Below, piece by piece: positions 27,963-37,154 of a DNA stretch of 64,000 bases. Under the pieces are notes generated by a model that was given only the letters and a program-made list of their open reading frames with translations, made no database searches and was not told the DNA's origin. This stretch comes from Caldifermentibacillus hisashii (lineage in GTDB: Bacteria > Bacillota > Bacilli > Bacillales > Caldibacillaceae). The stretch lies in NCBI RefSeq assembly GCF_027568575.1, contig NZ_JANUVP010000021.1, one strand, 5' to 3'. Position 1 is the first letter of the stretch. Every line of letters starts with the position of its first letter. Made by a program: the position numbers and the translations under genes.

Positions 27963-28556
27963 TTAATCCAAACAACCGAGGTCCTTTTTCAACTTGTCAC
28001 TGGAACGTTCCCAAAGTCCGCCTTCTTGTTGTTTTAAAAATTCCGCTAAAACACGTTTTGACGGTTCATCCATATGATCCACAATCACATGCCCTTTCAT
28101 TGATTTATCCATGCGATTCACATGTTCAGGTAATGATTTGTAGCCACGGCGAATCGATCGGTCGACAATTAATTCACAAGCAGCAACGCCATAATAATAC
28201 GGACCTTCTTCATTCCTTTCAATCGTTACCCAGACGAGCCAATACGGTTTCCCGTTTGGCACTACCTCTTTCTCTTTAAAAAATTTTATTCCTTTTTCCA
28301 CTTTACTTTTTGCATGCATGGCACCGATATCAACAAAAGCCGTTTTTTCCTCTACATCGACAAAAACAGGGGTAACATTTTCCAAATTCAAAACACCGGT
28401 ACCGAATCCTTTATGCCCATCAGTCGGATCATTTTTAATGATATTGAATTGGACTGTTTTCTTTTCTTTATTTTCTTCCAACGCAAACCCTCCCCTTTCA
28501 TTTCGTACAATGGATAAAAACAGTAGCCATGATAATTTATTTCTCCGGCTGAACAT
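27963..28556 (-). CDS. ywhD: YwhD family protein
   Basis: Conserved Bacillaceae protein of unknown function, recognised by sequence (NPTDGHKGFGTGVLNLENVTPVFVDVEEKTAFVDIGAMHAKS-type region, residues about 45-90) and by its position beside ywhC. The open frame gives 197 residues, but the first 25 or so (Arg/Leu-rich) may not be translated. An internal start at Met-less LEENKEKK is preceded by GAAAGGGGAGGGTTTG, so a TTG start near 28481 is a serious alternative. No signal or membrane segment is evident in the conserved part. Confidence 0.8.
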   Translation of the reverse strand: MFSRRNKLSWLLFLSIVRNERGGFALEENKEKKTVQFNIIKNDPTDGHKGFGTGVLNLENVTPVFVDVEEKTAFVDIGAMHAKSKVEKGIKFFKEKEVVPNGKPYWLVWVTIERNEEGPYYYGVAACELIVDRSIRRGYKSLPEHVNRMDKSMKGHVIVDHMDEPSKRVLAEFLKQQEGGLWERSSDKLKKDLGCLD

Positions 28557-28575
28557 CTAATAGTGATTAAAAATT

Positions 28576-29229
28576 TTAAAAGAATGCACCTACAAAATCA
28601 AGGATTCCGTAAAAAATATTTGGAATAATTTTTTGAAGCACCGGTCCGATCGTTATATTATATAGCGGATCGACAACAATCAAGACTAAAAAGATTAACA
28701 TTCCATACATTTCAAACTGAGACAATTTCGCCCGCGTACCTGGTGAAACAACGTCTTGAATAATTCGATAACCGTCAAGTGGCGGGAGCGGAAGCAGATT
28801 AAAAACAAACAAAACTACATTTAAATACGTAAACCAATAACACAGTTCATAGAGAAACTTTCCCCCGGTTCCCTCCAATCCGAATCCTATCGTCAGTGCC
28901 AAGAGAAGTCCGCCAATAAAAGCAAGCAATAAGTTACTTAACGGACCGGCAAGGGAAACAAGGACACCTGCCAGTCTCGGCTTTTTAAAATGGAACCGAT
29001 TGACCGGAACCGGCCTTGCCCAACCAAAACCGGCAATCAACAACACGATAGTACCGATCGGATCCAAATGGGCCGCCGGATTCAACGTCAGCCTGCCTTG
29101 ATTTTTTGCCGTCGGGTCACCAAATTTATAAGCAACAAAGGCATGGGCATATTCATGCACTGTAAACGCAATAATCAACGTAATGATAATATAGGGCAAA
29201 ACATTTAGAGGAAAGGCTAAAAAACTCAT
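28576..29229 (-). CDS. ywhC: Site-2 protease family membrane protein YwhC
   Basis: M50-family intramembrane metalloprotease homolog, 217 residues, with five or six hydrophobic segments. The zinc site HEYAH (HExxH, about 25-29) lies in the first helix pair, and LPPLDGYRI (Asp about 152) supplies the third ligand. The NPAAHLDPIGTI segment is also typical of the family. Natural substrates of this subgroup are unknown. The start has AAAAAGGAGCGAATTT upstream. It is next to ywhD on the same strand and divergent from ywhB, as in Bacillus subtilis. Confidence 0.9.
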   Translation of the reverse strand: MSFLAFPLNVLPYIIITLIIAFTVHEYAHAFVAYKFGDPTAKNQGRLTLNPAAHLDPIGTIVLLIAGFGWARPVPVNRFHFKKPRLAGVLVSLAGPLSNLLLAFIGGLLLALTIGFGLEGTGGKFLYELCYWFTYLNVVLFVFNLLPLPPLDGYRIIQDVVSPGTRAKLSQFEMYGMLIFLVLIVVDPLYNITIGPVLQKIIPNIFYGILDFVGAFF

Positions 29230-29376
29230 AAATTCGCTCCTTTTTTTGATCTTTTAAACTTTATTTTACCATCTAATGGCACAGAACACACTTTTTAAAC
29301 TTTTATGCACATTTTCTTTTCTTGATATACAAGATATAATAAATAGGTAGTATTCACATAGTTGGAGGAATGCAAA

Positions 29377-29562
29377 ATGCCGTATGTTACAGTCAAAATG
29401 TTAGAAGGTCGTACAGACGAACAAAAGAAAGCGTTAGTTGATAAAGTAACCGAAGCTGTCGTAGAAACAACCGGTGCCAGTGTTGATAAAGTTGTTGTCT
29501 TTATTGAAGAAATGAAGAAAAATCATTATGCGGTAGCGGGAAAACTTGAAAGTGAAAAATAA
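29377..29562 (+). CDS. ywhB: 4-oxalocrotonate tautomerase family protein YwhB
   Basis: A 61-residue member of the 4-OT tautomerase superfamily. After Met removal the chain starts with Pro (MPYVTVKMLEGRTDEQKKALV), the catalytic N-terminal proline. Bacillus YwhB acts weakly on 2-hydroxymuconate and its physiological substrate is unclear. ATG 29377 is chosen over 29362 because it places Pro at position 2, and GGAGG lies 7 bases upstream. Single-gene unit with its own terminator. Confidence 0.93.
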   Translation: MPYVTVKMLEGRTDEQKKALVDKVTEAVVETTGASVDKVVVFIEEMKKNHYAVAGKLESEK

Positions 29563-29573
29563 ATTAGTTCTTT

Positions 29574-29619
29574 AACGAAACAGGGAGGGACATAGCAAAT
29601 CGTCCTCCCTGTTTCGTTT
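29574..29619. terminator. Bidirectional terminator ywhB / ywgA
   Basis: AACGAAACAGGGAGG and CCTCCCTGTTTCGTT form a 15-bp perfect stem with T-rich flanks between converging genes. Confidence 0.88.
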
Positions 29620-29659
29620 ATACAAATAGTGCCTGACGTTTATCATCCTGGTGAACAAC

Positions 29660-30181
29660 TTACTCCATTTGTTGGTTATTTACCAATGATTTTAATGATT
29701 CGATATATTGAAAGGCTTCATCAATCTCTTCTTTTGTGTACCTTTGTTTGCTTTTCACTTGGCTGATTTTTTTATAAATATCTTCCCGTGGTAGGGCATC
29801 AAAATAAAGAACGGTCGAGACCAGCTCTAAAAACCTCGAACTTTTCTTGTTCATATCATTTATACATTCGTCCAATGTCGATGGCAGTTTTTGCTCAAAT
29901 AACTCAAGAAACTCCCCGCCATTTTTTGTCAGTTGATAACGGTACTGAAAATAACCGCCCTTTTTTTCCTTTACTTCATCAAGAAAGCCCATATTAACGA
30001 GTTCTTCCACTTGTAATGTCAATTCCTCTGAATACGGTCCATAAAAGTGAAAGTCGAACTTTTCTTGATATGGAAAGGATAGTCTTTTGGCTATGTAAAT
30101 CATTTTTTGCAATTTCTTGCGCCCGACTACCTCTTTTGCCGTCCGGATGGCATGGAGTATTTTGGCATGTTCAAAAAGCAT
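29660..30181 (-). CDS. ywgA: YwgA family protein
   Basis: A 173-residue conserved protein recognised as YwgA by its opening MLFEHAKILHAIRTAKEVVGRKKLQKMIYIAKRL-type region and its position next to ywfO. The N-terminal half looks like a winged-helix unit (QVEELVNMGFLDEV), similar to phage Panacea/antitoxin-like regulators, though this similarity is weak. No function is assigned. The ATG at 30181 is preceded by AGGAGATGAA. It is about 70 bases downstream of ywfO and likely co-transcribed. Confidence 0.85.
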   Translation of the reverse strand: MLFEHAKILHAIRTAKEVVGRKKLQKMIYIAKRLSFPYQEKFDFHFYGPYSEELTLQVEELVNMGFLDEVKEKKGGYFQYRYQLTKNGGEFLELFEQKLPSTLDECINDMNKKSSRFLELVSTVLYFDALPREDIYKKISQVKSKQRYTKEEIDEAFQYIESLKSLVNNQQME

Positions 30182-30250
30182 TCATTTCATCTCCTACAAT
30201 AGCTTCTACTGTTTTGATTTTTGCTGCAATCAAGAGCGGATATCTATTTT

Positions 30251-31555
30251 TTATCCATTTATCCCAAGCAATTCCTTAATTTGTCTTTTCTCATTTTTCT
30301 TGGTCGATTCATCCTTCAAGAGATCAAGAGGAAAGTATAACTTATGGTCGGTTCTTCGTTTCCCGCTGATTGCTTCAACAATTTCCGATTGTCGGGACAG
30401 TTCCCGAATTTCTCCATTCGACATCGATAACTGGATCGGCAGTCTCTCTTCCTCTTCCCCCGGTCTGTAAAAATCATAGGGGAGATCCGAGGAAGAGTCC
30501 AGAACTAAATAATATTCAGGATTTATCCCTGCATCTGTAAACAATGTTACCAGTTTCATATACTTTTTATATTCAGTTGCAGGGTCAAATTCGATATATT
30601 TGAATAAGTGCCTGTTTAAAAAGCGATAGCATAAGTCTTTCAAAATCGGGTCGTCCTCTTCTTGCCATACATGGAAATAATAAAGAACGACGGATTCATC
30701 CAATTCGAGATAATCTTTTAATTTCGGTTTTCCTTCAAACAATGTAACAAAATGTTTCGGTTCGTGTTTGAAATGATAAAATTGCTCATGTAATTCTTTG
30801 GCACGGTGAAGAATTTTTTGTAAAATGACTTCACCGGAACGCGAAACCGGGTGAAAATACACTTGCCAATACATTTGATAGCGGCTCATAATATAGTCTT
30901 CAACCGCATGCATGCCGCTCTTTTTAAAGACAACTTGATCCTCTTTTGGTCGCATCACCCTAAGGATTCGCTCCATGTCGAAATGACCATAGCTAACACC
31001 GGTAAAATAGGCATCTCTTAATAAGTAATCCATTCGATCTGCGTCAATTTGACTGGAAATCAGGCTAATGACCAATTTCTTTTCCGATGTTTTTGCAATC
31101 ACTTCCGCCACCTTTTTGGGGAAATCTGCCGAAACCAATCTGAGAACTTGATTTACTTCCGTATCCCCCATAATGATCGCCTGGGTAAAATATTCATGAT
31201 CAAACTGGAAAACTTTCTCAAATGCATGAGAAAACGGACCGTGTCCTAAATCATGTAAAAGAGCTGCACAAAGGGACAAAAGCCGATCGGATTCATCCCA
31301 CTCCTGCCTCCCCTTAAAAACATCATCAACAATGCGGCGAACAATTTCATACACACCGAGGGAATGGCTGAAACGGCTATGTTCGGCGCCGTGGAAGGTC
31401 AGAAATGTTGTCCCGAGCTGCTTGATTCTTCTTAAACGTTGAAATTCCTTTGTCCCGACCAAATCCCAAATGACCCGGTCACGAACATGAATATAGCGAT
31501 GAACAGGGTCTTTGAACACTTTCTCTTCTCTTAATTTTTCCATTGCATAACTCAT
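30251..31555 (-). CDS. ywfO: HD-domain phosphohydrolase YwfO
   Basis: HD-superfamily protein of 434 residues. The metal-binding motif is split as HSRFSHSLGVYEIV (about 57) and LHDLGHGPFSHAFE (His-Asp about 103). The DRMDYLLRDAYFTGVSYG segment (about 180) is characteristic of dNTP triphosphohydrolase-like members. Bacillus subtilis YwfO has been described as a nucleotide-related phosphohydrolase; the exact substrate here is not visible. The start ATG at 31555 has a GGAAGAGGGTT site. Its upstream region is bordered by the 115-bp array. Confidence 0.88.
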   Translation of the reverse strand: MSYAMEKLREEKVFKDPVHRYIHVRDRVIWDLVGTKEFQRLRRIKQLGTTFLTFHGAEHSRFSHSLGVYEIVRRIVDDVFKGRQEWDESDRLLSLCAALLHDLGHGPFSHAFEKVFQFDHEYFTQAIIMGDTEVNQVLRLVSADFPKKVAEVIAKTSEKKLVISLISSQIDADRMDYLLRDAYFTGVSYGHFDMERILRVMRPKEDQVVFKKSGMHAVEDYIMSRYQMYWQVYFHPVSRSGEVILQKILHRAKELHEQFYHFKHEPKHFVTLFEGKPKLKDYLELDESVVLYYFHVWQEEDDPILKDLCYRFLNRHLFKYIEFDPATEYKKYMKLVTLFTDAGINPEYYLVLDSSSDLPYDFYRPGEEEERLPIQLSMSNGEIRELSRQSEIVEAISGKRRTDHKLYFPLDLLKDESTKKNEKRQIKELLGING

Positions 31556-31766
31556 ATGGAACCCTCTTCCTTTATTTCATGTTTCCATTATATCGACTTT
31601 TCGTGCTCGTTTCATCATAAGAAAGAAATTTTTTAAAACTCTCGACACGTCGTACAAATATTGCTTTTTAATGCACATATCATACGATAACAATTTTTCT
31701 CTTTTTTCACTTACTATAAAGAAAACTTGATGAGGGCGATCCAATGTTGTCTTGCTACATGGGTGA

Positions 31767-32456
31767 CTATGGGACAAAATCAGCGGAATTCGAAGCAAAA
31801 GTGGCTCATGGAACGGTCCTATGGGACAATATTTGTGGAAAACCAAGTCAAAGTGTCTCATAGAATTGTCCGGATCCCCTGCTATGGGACAAAATCAGCA
31901 AAAGTCGAAGCAAAAATGGCTCATAGAACGGGCCTATGGGACAATATTTGTGGAAAACCAAGTCAAAATGTCCCATAGAATTGCCTGGATACCCTGCTAT
32001 GGGACAAAATCAGTGGAAGTCGAAGCAAAATTGGCTCATAGAACAGCACTATGAGACAAAATTTGTTGATAATCAAGCCAAAATGTCCCATAGAATTGCC
32101 TGGATCCCCTGCTATGGGACAAAATCAGCAAAAGTTGAAGCAAAAATGGCTCATAGAACGGGCCTATGGGACAATATTTGTGGAAAACCAAGTCAAAGTG
32201 TCTCATAGAATTGTCCGGATCCCCTGCTATGGGACAAAATCAGCGGAATTCGAAGCAAAAATGGCTCATAGAACGGCCCTATGAGACAAAATTTATGGAA
32301 AATCAAGCCAAAATGTCCCATAGAATTGCCCGGATCCCCTGCTACGGGACAAAATCAGCAAAAGTTGAAGCAAAAATGGCTCATAGAACGGCTATATGAG
32401 ACAAAATTAGTTGAAAAGCAAGTCAAAATGTCCCATAGAATTGTCCGTACCTCACT
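31767..32456. repeat. 115-bp tandem array, six units
   Basis: CTATGGGACAAAATCAG (with one base change in the last) starts at 31767, 31882, 31997, 32112, 32227 and 32342, an exact 115-bp period without indels. A degenerate half unit precedes it. Each unit is itself a dimer of about 57 bp: both halves begin CTATGGGACA and end in CATAGAA, so each half can fold as a hairpin (clearest as CTATGGGACA with TGTCCCATAG). Open frames across it are repeat artefacts, since 115 is not a multiple of three and the frame changes every unit. Function unknown. Confidence 0.95.
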
Positions 32457-32487
32457 CAATGGCCTTCCTTGCACAACCAAGCTTTCC

Positions 32488-32562
32488 TTTTGCACTATTC
32501 CTAAAAATTTCCCGCTAAGTCGAATTCGCTTCCCTGCTGGAAATTTATATGCTTAATGTATA
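32488..32562 (+). repeat. Dispersed element, partial copy D
   Basis: About 75 bases match the right half of the element at 55598-55730 (AAATTTCCCGCTAAGTCGAA, TTCGCTTC, CTGGAAATTTATA). It directly follows the 115-bp array. Confidence 0.7.
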
Positions 32563-32604
32563 AAAAAGAGGCTGACGATTACGTCAACCCATACCCACGC
32601 CTAC

Positions 32605-32829
32605 CTACATTTTCAATTTTTGTTTTACTTTTTCCATTAATTCATCTTCAGTCAGTGCCGCTACCGGTCGGTTATTGACAAAAGTGAATGTTTTTTTTCG
32701 CCCTGGTCCGCAATAAGATTGACAACCAATTTTTATAGTTGCATCGGGATCGAGTTCTTTCAATTTTGGAATCAATGTTTTTAAATTTACAGCTTGACAA
32801 TCATCGCAAACCCGAAATTCGTTTGCCAT
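32605..32829 (-). CDS. DUF1450 (YuzB-like) protein
   Basis: A 74-residue protein of the DUF1450/YuzB family with thioredoxin-like (2Fe-2S ferredoxin-type) cysteine layout: CDDCQAVN near the N-terminus and CQSYCGPGRKKTF in the middle. No confirmed function. ATG 32829 is chosen because GAAAGGAT lies about 10 bases upstream and the product then starts MANEFRVCDDC as in relatives. A longer frame to 32865 spans that ribosome site. It lies upstream of the repeat region and ywfO on the same strand. Confidence 0.85.
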   Translation of the reverse strand: MANEFRVCDDCQAVNLKTLIPKLKELDPDATIKIGCQSYCGPGRKKTFTFVNNRPVAALTEDELMEKVKQKLKM

Positions 32830-33080
32830 TTTACGTACAATCCTTTCAAATAAAATATCAGTCAACCCTAGTGGGGATAGCTAATTCGTCACTAAATGGT
32901 ATTGTACAACCAAAAAATACATATATCAAGTGAATCAAAACGACATCCGGGTTGTAAAACACAAAAAAAATATTAAAAAACTATTATCCTTTTATCTTTT
33001 ATTGTATAAATTATAAAAATACTGTCCATGATAATAGTAAACCAATCAATAATAAAATTTTGCATAATTGGGAGTTGAGA

Positions 33081-33809
33081 ATGATGAAAGTACGTCAAGA
33101 TGCATGGACAGAAGAAAATGATTTATTACTAGCTGAAACTGTATTACGACATGTAAGAGAAGGAAGTACACAATTGAATGCTTTCGAAGAGGTAGGTGAC
33201 AAATTAAATCGGACGAGTGCTGCGTGCGGTTTTCGTTGGAATGCGGTCGTCCGTCATAAATATGAAAAAGCCCTACAACTGGCAAAGAAACAAAGAAAAC
33301 AAAAGCAAAGATTGTTAGGAAAGGATCACGGTGGCAAGAAAAAATTACTTTACCAGCCGCCAATTCCTACTCCGGAAGAATTGGAATTATCAACTGAAAT
33401 AGCAACAATTGAAACGGGTGTAATGGATCAGCCTGTTGAAGCAGGAATGGCAGAAAATCAAGTGCCTGTATCAACTGCAAGTACATCTGTCCATCCGCAA
33501 AACTTAACGATGGATATGGTCATTCGCTTTTTACAAAACTTGAACAATTCCAATCTACAAGCAAGTATTTATAAAAATGAGAATGAAAGTTTGAAACGAG
33601 AGATCGCTGATTTACGCAAACAAAACCAGGAATTAGAAGAAAAGGTCAAAGAGTTGGAAGAAAACTCAACAACAATGCAGGAAGACTATGAAACATTAGT
33701 AAAAATTATGAACCGGGCCCGTAAACTGGTGCTGTTTGAAGAAGAGGAGAAGCCATCCACTACCTTTAAGATGGATCGTAATGGAAATTTGGAAAAAGTT
33801 GCTGAATAA
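33081..33809 (+). CDS. rsfA: Prespore regulator RsfA
   Basis: Transcription factor of 242 residues. The N-terminal Myb/SANT-like domain (about 4-60: RQDAWTEENDLLLAETVLRHV and TRTSAACGFRWN-type) matches Bacillus subtilis RsfA, which tunes sigma-F-dependent genes in the forespore. The middle is Pro/Thr-rich and flexible. Residues about 170-215 form a coiled coil (SLKREIADLRKQNQELEEKVKELEE). ATG at 33081 aligns with known N-termini and has GGGAG upstream. It is followed by a strong terminator, so it stands alone. Confidence 0.93.
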   Translation: MMKVRQDAWTEENDLLLAETVLRHVREGSTQLNAFEEVGDKLNRTSAACGFRWNAVVRHKYEKALQLAKKQRKQKQRLLGKDHGGKKKLLYQPPIPTPEELELSTEIATIETGVMDQPVEAGMAENQVPVSTASTSVHPQNLTMDMVIRFLQNLNNSNLQASIYKNENESLKREIADLRKQNQELEEKVKELEENSTTMQEDYETLVKIMNRARKLVLFEEEEKPSTTFKMDRNGNLEKVAE

Positions 33810-33843
33810 GGTAGTCTTGGCAACAACAGAAAACATATCATAG

Positions 33844-33874
33844 GGAAGGCTTGCTCATTTTCAGCAAGCCTTCC
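33844..33874. terminator. Terminator rsfA / lipL
   Basis: GGAAGGCTTGCT and AGCAAGCCTTCC flank a 7-base loop between converging genes. Confidence 0.85.
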
Positions 33875-33880
33875 GTATTC

Positions 33881-34720
33881 TTACGGCAACCATTTCTCAT
33901 TTCGTTCAACTACTCTCTTATAGTAATGCTCATATAAGTCGCTTTCTTCAGCGGATAGTTGACTCGTGTAAAATTTCCCGCCGCTCACTTTTTTCAATAC
34001 TTGGAGAAAGCGTAACATACACTGTTCAATGGTGATGTCTATTCCAAGTAATTCGGATAAGGAAGCCATTACTTCCGGCTTAATTTGCGGATATGCAAAT
34101 TTTGTTACCGCACCCTTCAGTGATTTTTCATAAAACTGACGAATAACCTCAGCTCTTTTGCTGCCACTGCCTGTTACACATAAATAAATTTGGACGGCAA
34201 CACCTTTTTTTACCCGCCGCTGAGAAATACCTGCAAACTTTTTTCCATTTATACTTAAATCATAACTGCCGGGACAATAAGATCCGTGGATCTCGCCCGC
34301 CTTAATCTGATCTGTGAGGTCGGCAAACATCAATTGAACAAAACGGTACATCGCTTCGTACCCGCGGTTAATCTCAATCCCCTTTTCCTTTTCGGGGAAC
34401 ACCAATGTAATATTAAGCACCCCTTCATCTAAGTAGACGGCAAGCCCTCCGGATGTTCGCACAATATAGCGGTAGCCGGATTCTTCTAAAAATTTTAGAC
34501 CATCCACTAAATAAGGTAAGCGAATATCTTGAATCCCTAAAATAACGGAATGATGATGAACCCATGTTCTGGCGACGGCGTTTGATAGACCAGTTCCGAC
34601 CGATTCACATAATGTATCGTCCATTGCAAAAGACTGAAGCGGATGGAACATTGGACCTAAACTGGATTGGTCAATAATTCTCCATTCATCTTGTTCAAGA
34701 AGTTTAAGAACATCATCCAT
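33881..34720 (-). CDS. lipL: Octanoyl-[GcvH]:protein N-octanoyltransferase LipL
   Basis: Transfers octanoyl groups from GcvH to E2 subunits in the Bacillus lipoate pathway. It has 279 residues of the BPL/LplA fold. The catalytic Cys is in GSYCPGSYDLSINGKKFAG (Cys 149, Lys 160/161), and RTSGGLAVYLDEGVLNITLVFP (about 88-109) is the substrate-loop motif. The region and neighbours (rsfA, pta) match Bacillus subtilis ywfL. The ATG at 34720 follows AAAAGGAGAAAAAAG. Confidence 0.95.
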   Translation of the reverse strand: MDDVLKLLEQDEWRIIDQSSLGPMFHPLQSFAMDDTLCESVGTGLSNAVARTWVHHHSVILGIQDIRLPYLVDGLKFLEESGYRYIVRTSGGLAVYLDEGVLNITLVFPEKEKGIEINRGYEAMYRFVQLMFADLTDQIKAGEIHGSYCPGSYDLSINGKKFAGISQRRVKKGVAVQIYLCVTGSGSKRAEVIRQFYEKSLKGAVTKFAYPQIKPEVMASLSELLGIDITIEQCMLRFLQVLKKVSGGKFYTSQLSAEESDLYEHYYKRVVERNEKWLP

Positions 34721-34780
34721 TCTTTTTTCTCCTTTTTATACGTCTCTTGAGTAGTTTTTCCTTTGTTATTATAACATAAA

Positions 34781-34836
34781 GAAAGTTGACTCATGCGCTT
34801 CCCTTATTTGAGAAGTGCCTAAATAAGCCAACTTTC
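34781..34836 (-). terminator. Terminator after pta
   Basis: A long interrupted stem (GAAAGTTG with CAACTTTC outer arms, and an inner CTTATTT/AAATAAG-type pairing) lies about 35 bases after the pta stop and before the lipL promoter region. Confidence 0.6.
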
Positions 34837-34869
34837 CCCATCCTCAGTATAGATCTTTTAACAAATGCT

Positions 34870-35841
34870 TTATTGTAATGCTTGTGCAGCAGTGATCAAA
34901 GCTAATTTATAAACATCCTCTTCATTGCAACCGCGAGACAAATCGTTTACCGGTGCATTTAATCCTTGTAAAATTGGTCCTACCGCTTCAAAATTTCCGA
35001 GCCGTTGAGCGATTTTGTAACCGATGTTGCCCGCCTCTAAACTCGGGAAGATAAAGACGGTCGCATCCCCTTTAATTATCGAACCGGGCGCTTTTTTCTC
35101 CGCCACAGCTGGAACAAAGGCGGCATCAAATTGAAATTCTCCGTCAATCATCAATTCCGGATTCATTTCTTTAGCAAGTTTTACAGCTTCAGCTACTTTT
35201 TCCGTTTCTTCTGATTTAGCCGATCCTTTTGTTGAGAAACTTAACATAGCAATTTTTGGATCAATATCAAACATTTTAGCCGTCTGTTCACTTACCACTG
35301 CTACTTCTGCCAAACCTTGGGCGTCCAGGGTAATATTGATTGCACAATCAGCAAATACATATTTTTCATCGCCGCGTACCATGATAAAAGCACCGGAAGT
35401 TCTTTTGATACCCGGTTTTGTTTTTATAATTTGCAAAGCGGGTCTTACAGTGTCTGCAGTTGAATGGGCGGCACCACTTACTAGACCATCAGCTTTTTTC
35501 AAGTAAACAAGCATTGTACCAAAATAATTTTCATCCTTTAAAAATTCACGTGCTTGTTCTTCCGTTGCTTTCCCTTTGCGACGTTCAACAAATTCTGTCA
35601 CCATTTTTTCCATTTCGGGATATGTATGTGGATTTAATACTTCAATGCCTTCAATGGATACACCAAGGTCTTTTGCCTTCTGTTCCAACTCGGCTCGGTT
35701 TCCGATCAAAACAGGTTCCAACACATGTTCTGAAGCAAGTCGAGTAGCTGCTTTTAAAATCCGTTCATCATAGCCCTCCGGAAAAACAATACGTAAATTT
35801 TTCCCGTTCACTTTTTCTTTTATCGATGTAAATAAATCCAT
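34870..35841 (-). CDS. pta: Phosphate acetyltransferase
   Basis: Converts acetyl-CoA and phosphate to acetyl phosphate, the first step of overflow acetate production. The 323 residues match the short single-domain bacterial Pta. Motifs include LRIVFPEGYDERILKAATRL at the start, GLVSGAAHSTADTVRPALQIIKTKPG (about 135) and AGNIGYKIAQRLG (about 270). ATG at 35841 is selected over 35901 because AAAGGAGGATTTCAAT sits immediately before it. A cre-like site lies upstream at 35995-36008. Confidence 0.97.
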   Translation of the reverse strand: MDLFTSIKEKVNGKNLRIVFPEGYDERILKAATRLASEHVLEPVLIGNRAELEQKAKDLGVSIEGIEVLNPHTYPEMEKMVTEFVERRKGKATEEQAREFLKDENYFGTMLVYLKKADGLVSGAAHSTADTVRPALQIIKTKPGIKRTSGAFIMVRGDEKYVFADCAINITLDAQGLAEVAVVSEQTAKMFDIDPKIAMLSFSTKGSAKSEETEKVAEAVKLAKEMNPELMIDGEFQFDAAFVPAVAEKKAPGSIIKGDATVFIFPSLEAGNIGYKIAQRLGNFEAVGPILQGLNAPVNDLSRGCNEEDVYKLALITAAQALQ

Positions 35842-35994
35842 ATTGAAATCCTCCTTTAACTCCTTCATTTTTAAGGATACTATTTGTGAAAAAAATTGCA
35901 AGCTATATTAATAAATCAACAAAGATCAGGACAAGTTGTATTAGTATTGTTCGATTTTTTCCATAAACTATACCGGACAATCCTATTTTCATCA

Positions 35995-36008
35995 TGAGAA
36001 CGTTCACA
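35995..36008. promoter_or_regulatory. Candidate cre site for pta
   Basis: TGAGAACGTTCACA fits the CcpA consensus TGNAANCGNTNNCA with one mismatch. It lies about 155 bases upstream of the pta start, in the region shared with divergent hemQ. CcpA activates pta in Bacillus subtilis from an upstream cre. Confidence 0.4.
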
Positions 36009-36088
36009 AAGTTGTCAAATGCGTTTGAGGAGAATTCGCTATTCGTCATATGGTATAGTAAAGAAAAATGGACGAGGAGTGTTGTTGA

Positions 36089-36838
36089 ATGAGTGAAGCA
36101 GTGCAAACATTGGATGGTTGGTATTGTTTACATGATTTCCGCAAAATTGATTGGACTTCTTGGAAACAATTATCAGAAGCAGAAAGAAACGAAGCGGTTC
36201 AAGAATTTGAACATATGTTAAATAATTGGCATGTTGTTGAAGAAGGAGAAAAAGGTAGCCATGCTTTTTACTCAATTGTCGGACAAAAGGCGGATTTGAT
36301 GTTTATGATTTTACGGCCAACGATGGATGAGTTAAATGAAGTTGAAACAGAATTAAATAAAACAACATTGGCAGACTTTTTCATACCTACCTATTCTTAT
36401 GTATCGGTTGTGGAGTTAAGCAGTTACTTAGGGAAAGATGATGGCAGTGATCCGTACGAAAATCCGTATGTCCGTTCCAGATTATATCCAAACCTGCCTA
36501 AGTCAAAATATTTTTGTTTCTACCCGATGGATAAACGCCGGCAAGGAAACGATAACTGGTATATGTTATCAATGGAAGAACGAAGAGATTTCATGAGAAG
36601 TCACGGTGAAATTGGCAGAAAATACGCCGGCAAAGTAAAACAAATTATTACCGGTTCTGTTGGTTTTGACGATTGGGAATGGGGCGTTTCCCTTTTTTCT
36701 GACGATGTTTTACAGTTCAAAAAATTGGTCTATGAAATGCGCTTTGATGAAGTAAGTGCCCGGTTTGGAGAATTTGGTTCATTCTTTGTCGGGAACTTAC
36801 TTGACAATGATAAATTTGAAAAAATGATGGAAATCTGA
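36089..36838 (+). CDS. hemQ: Coproheme decarboxylase HemQ
   Basis: Chlorite dismutase-like enzyme that converts coproheme III to heme b in the Gram-positive coproporphyrin pathway. The 249 residues are family length. Conserved segments include FMILRPTMDELNEVETELN, YSYVSVVELSSYL and PKSKYFCFYPMDKRRQGNDNWY (with the catalytic-region Tyr near 145), and the GSVGFDDWEWGVSLFSDD block. Divergent from pta as in Bacillus subtilis ywfI. GAGGAGTGTTGTTGA precedes the ATG. Confidence 0.95.
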   Translation: MSEAVQTLDGWYCLHDFRKIDWTSWKQLSEAERNEAVQEFEHMLNNWHVVEEGEKGSHAFYSIVGQKADLMFMILRPTMDELNEVETELNKTTLADFFIPTYSYVSVVELSSYLGKDDGSDPYENPYVRSRLYPNLPKSKYFCFYPMDKRRQGNDNWYMLSMEERRDFMRSHGEIGRKYAGKVKQIITGSVGFDDWEWGVSLFSDDVLQFKKLVYEMRFDEVSARFGEFGSFFVGNLLDNDKFEKMMEI

Positions 36839-36846
36839 TTGTGTGA

Positions 36847-36889
36847 GGCCAAGAATGTCCCCTGAAAATCAACATTCTTGGTCTTTTTT
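36847..36889 (+). terminator. hemQ terminator
   Basis: GGCCAAGAATGT and ACATTCTTGGTC flank a 13-base loop and are followed by TTTTTT. Confidence 0.85.
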
Positions 36890-37154
36890 GCAAAATTGTT
36901 CTTATTAAGGACACTCAAACCACTAACATCTCCTAAAGTTTTCATCCTACTTTATTGGGACATCAGGCATTGGGCAGACATGCTTGCAACCGGGCTTGTG
37001 CTTTTTAACCGTTCAGTATATATATCAGCGGGGCGCTCGGTTTTTATTTAGGTACATAGTTTTTAGACAGCCACTTTTCTAATATCTTTTCAGTAATACC
37101 GAAAAAATACTTGCATATATATACAATGTGGGTTTTTTCGGGACCCAAATACAA

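Noticed and set aside
31727..32556. Series of 77-91 residue proteins (WLIERAYGTIFVENQ type)
   Set aside because: They are offset by exactly 115 bases, arise from the tandem repeat in shifting frames, and lack ribosome binding sites.
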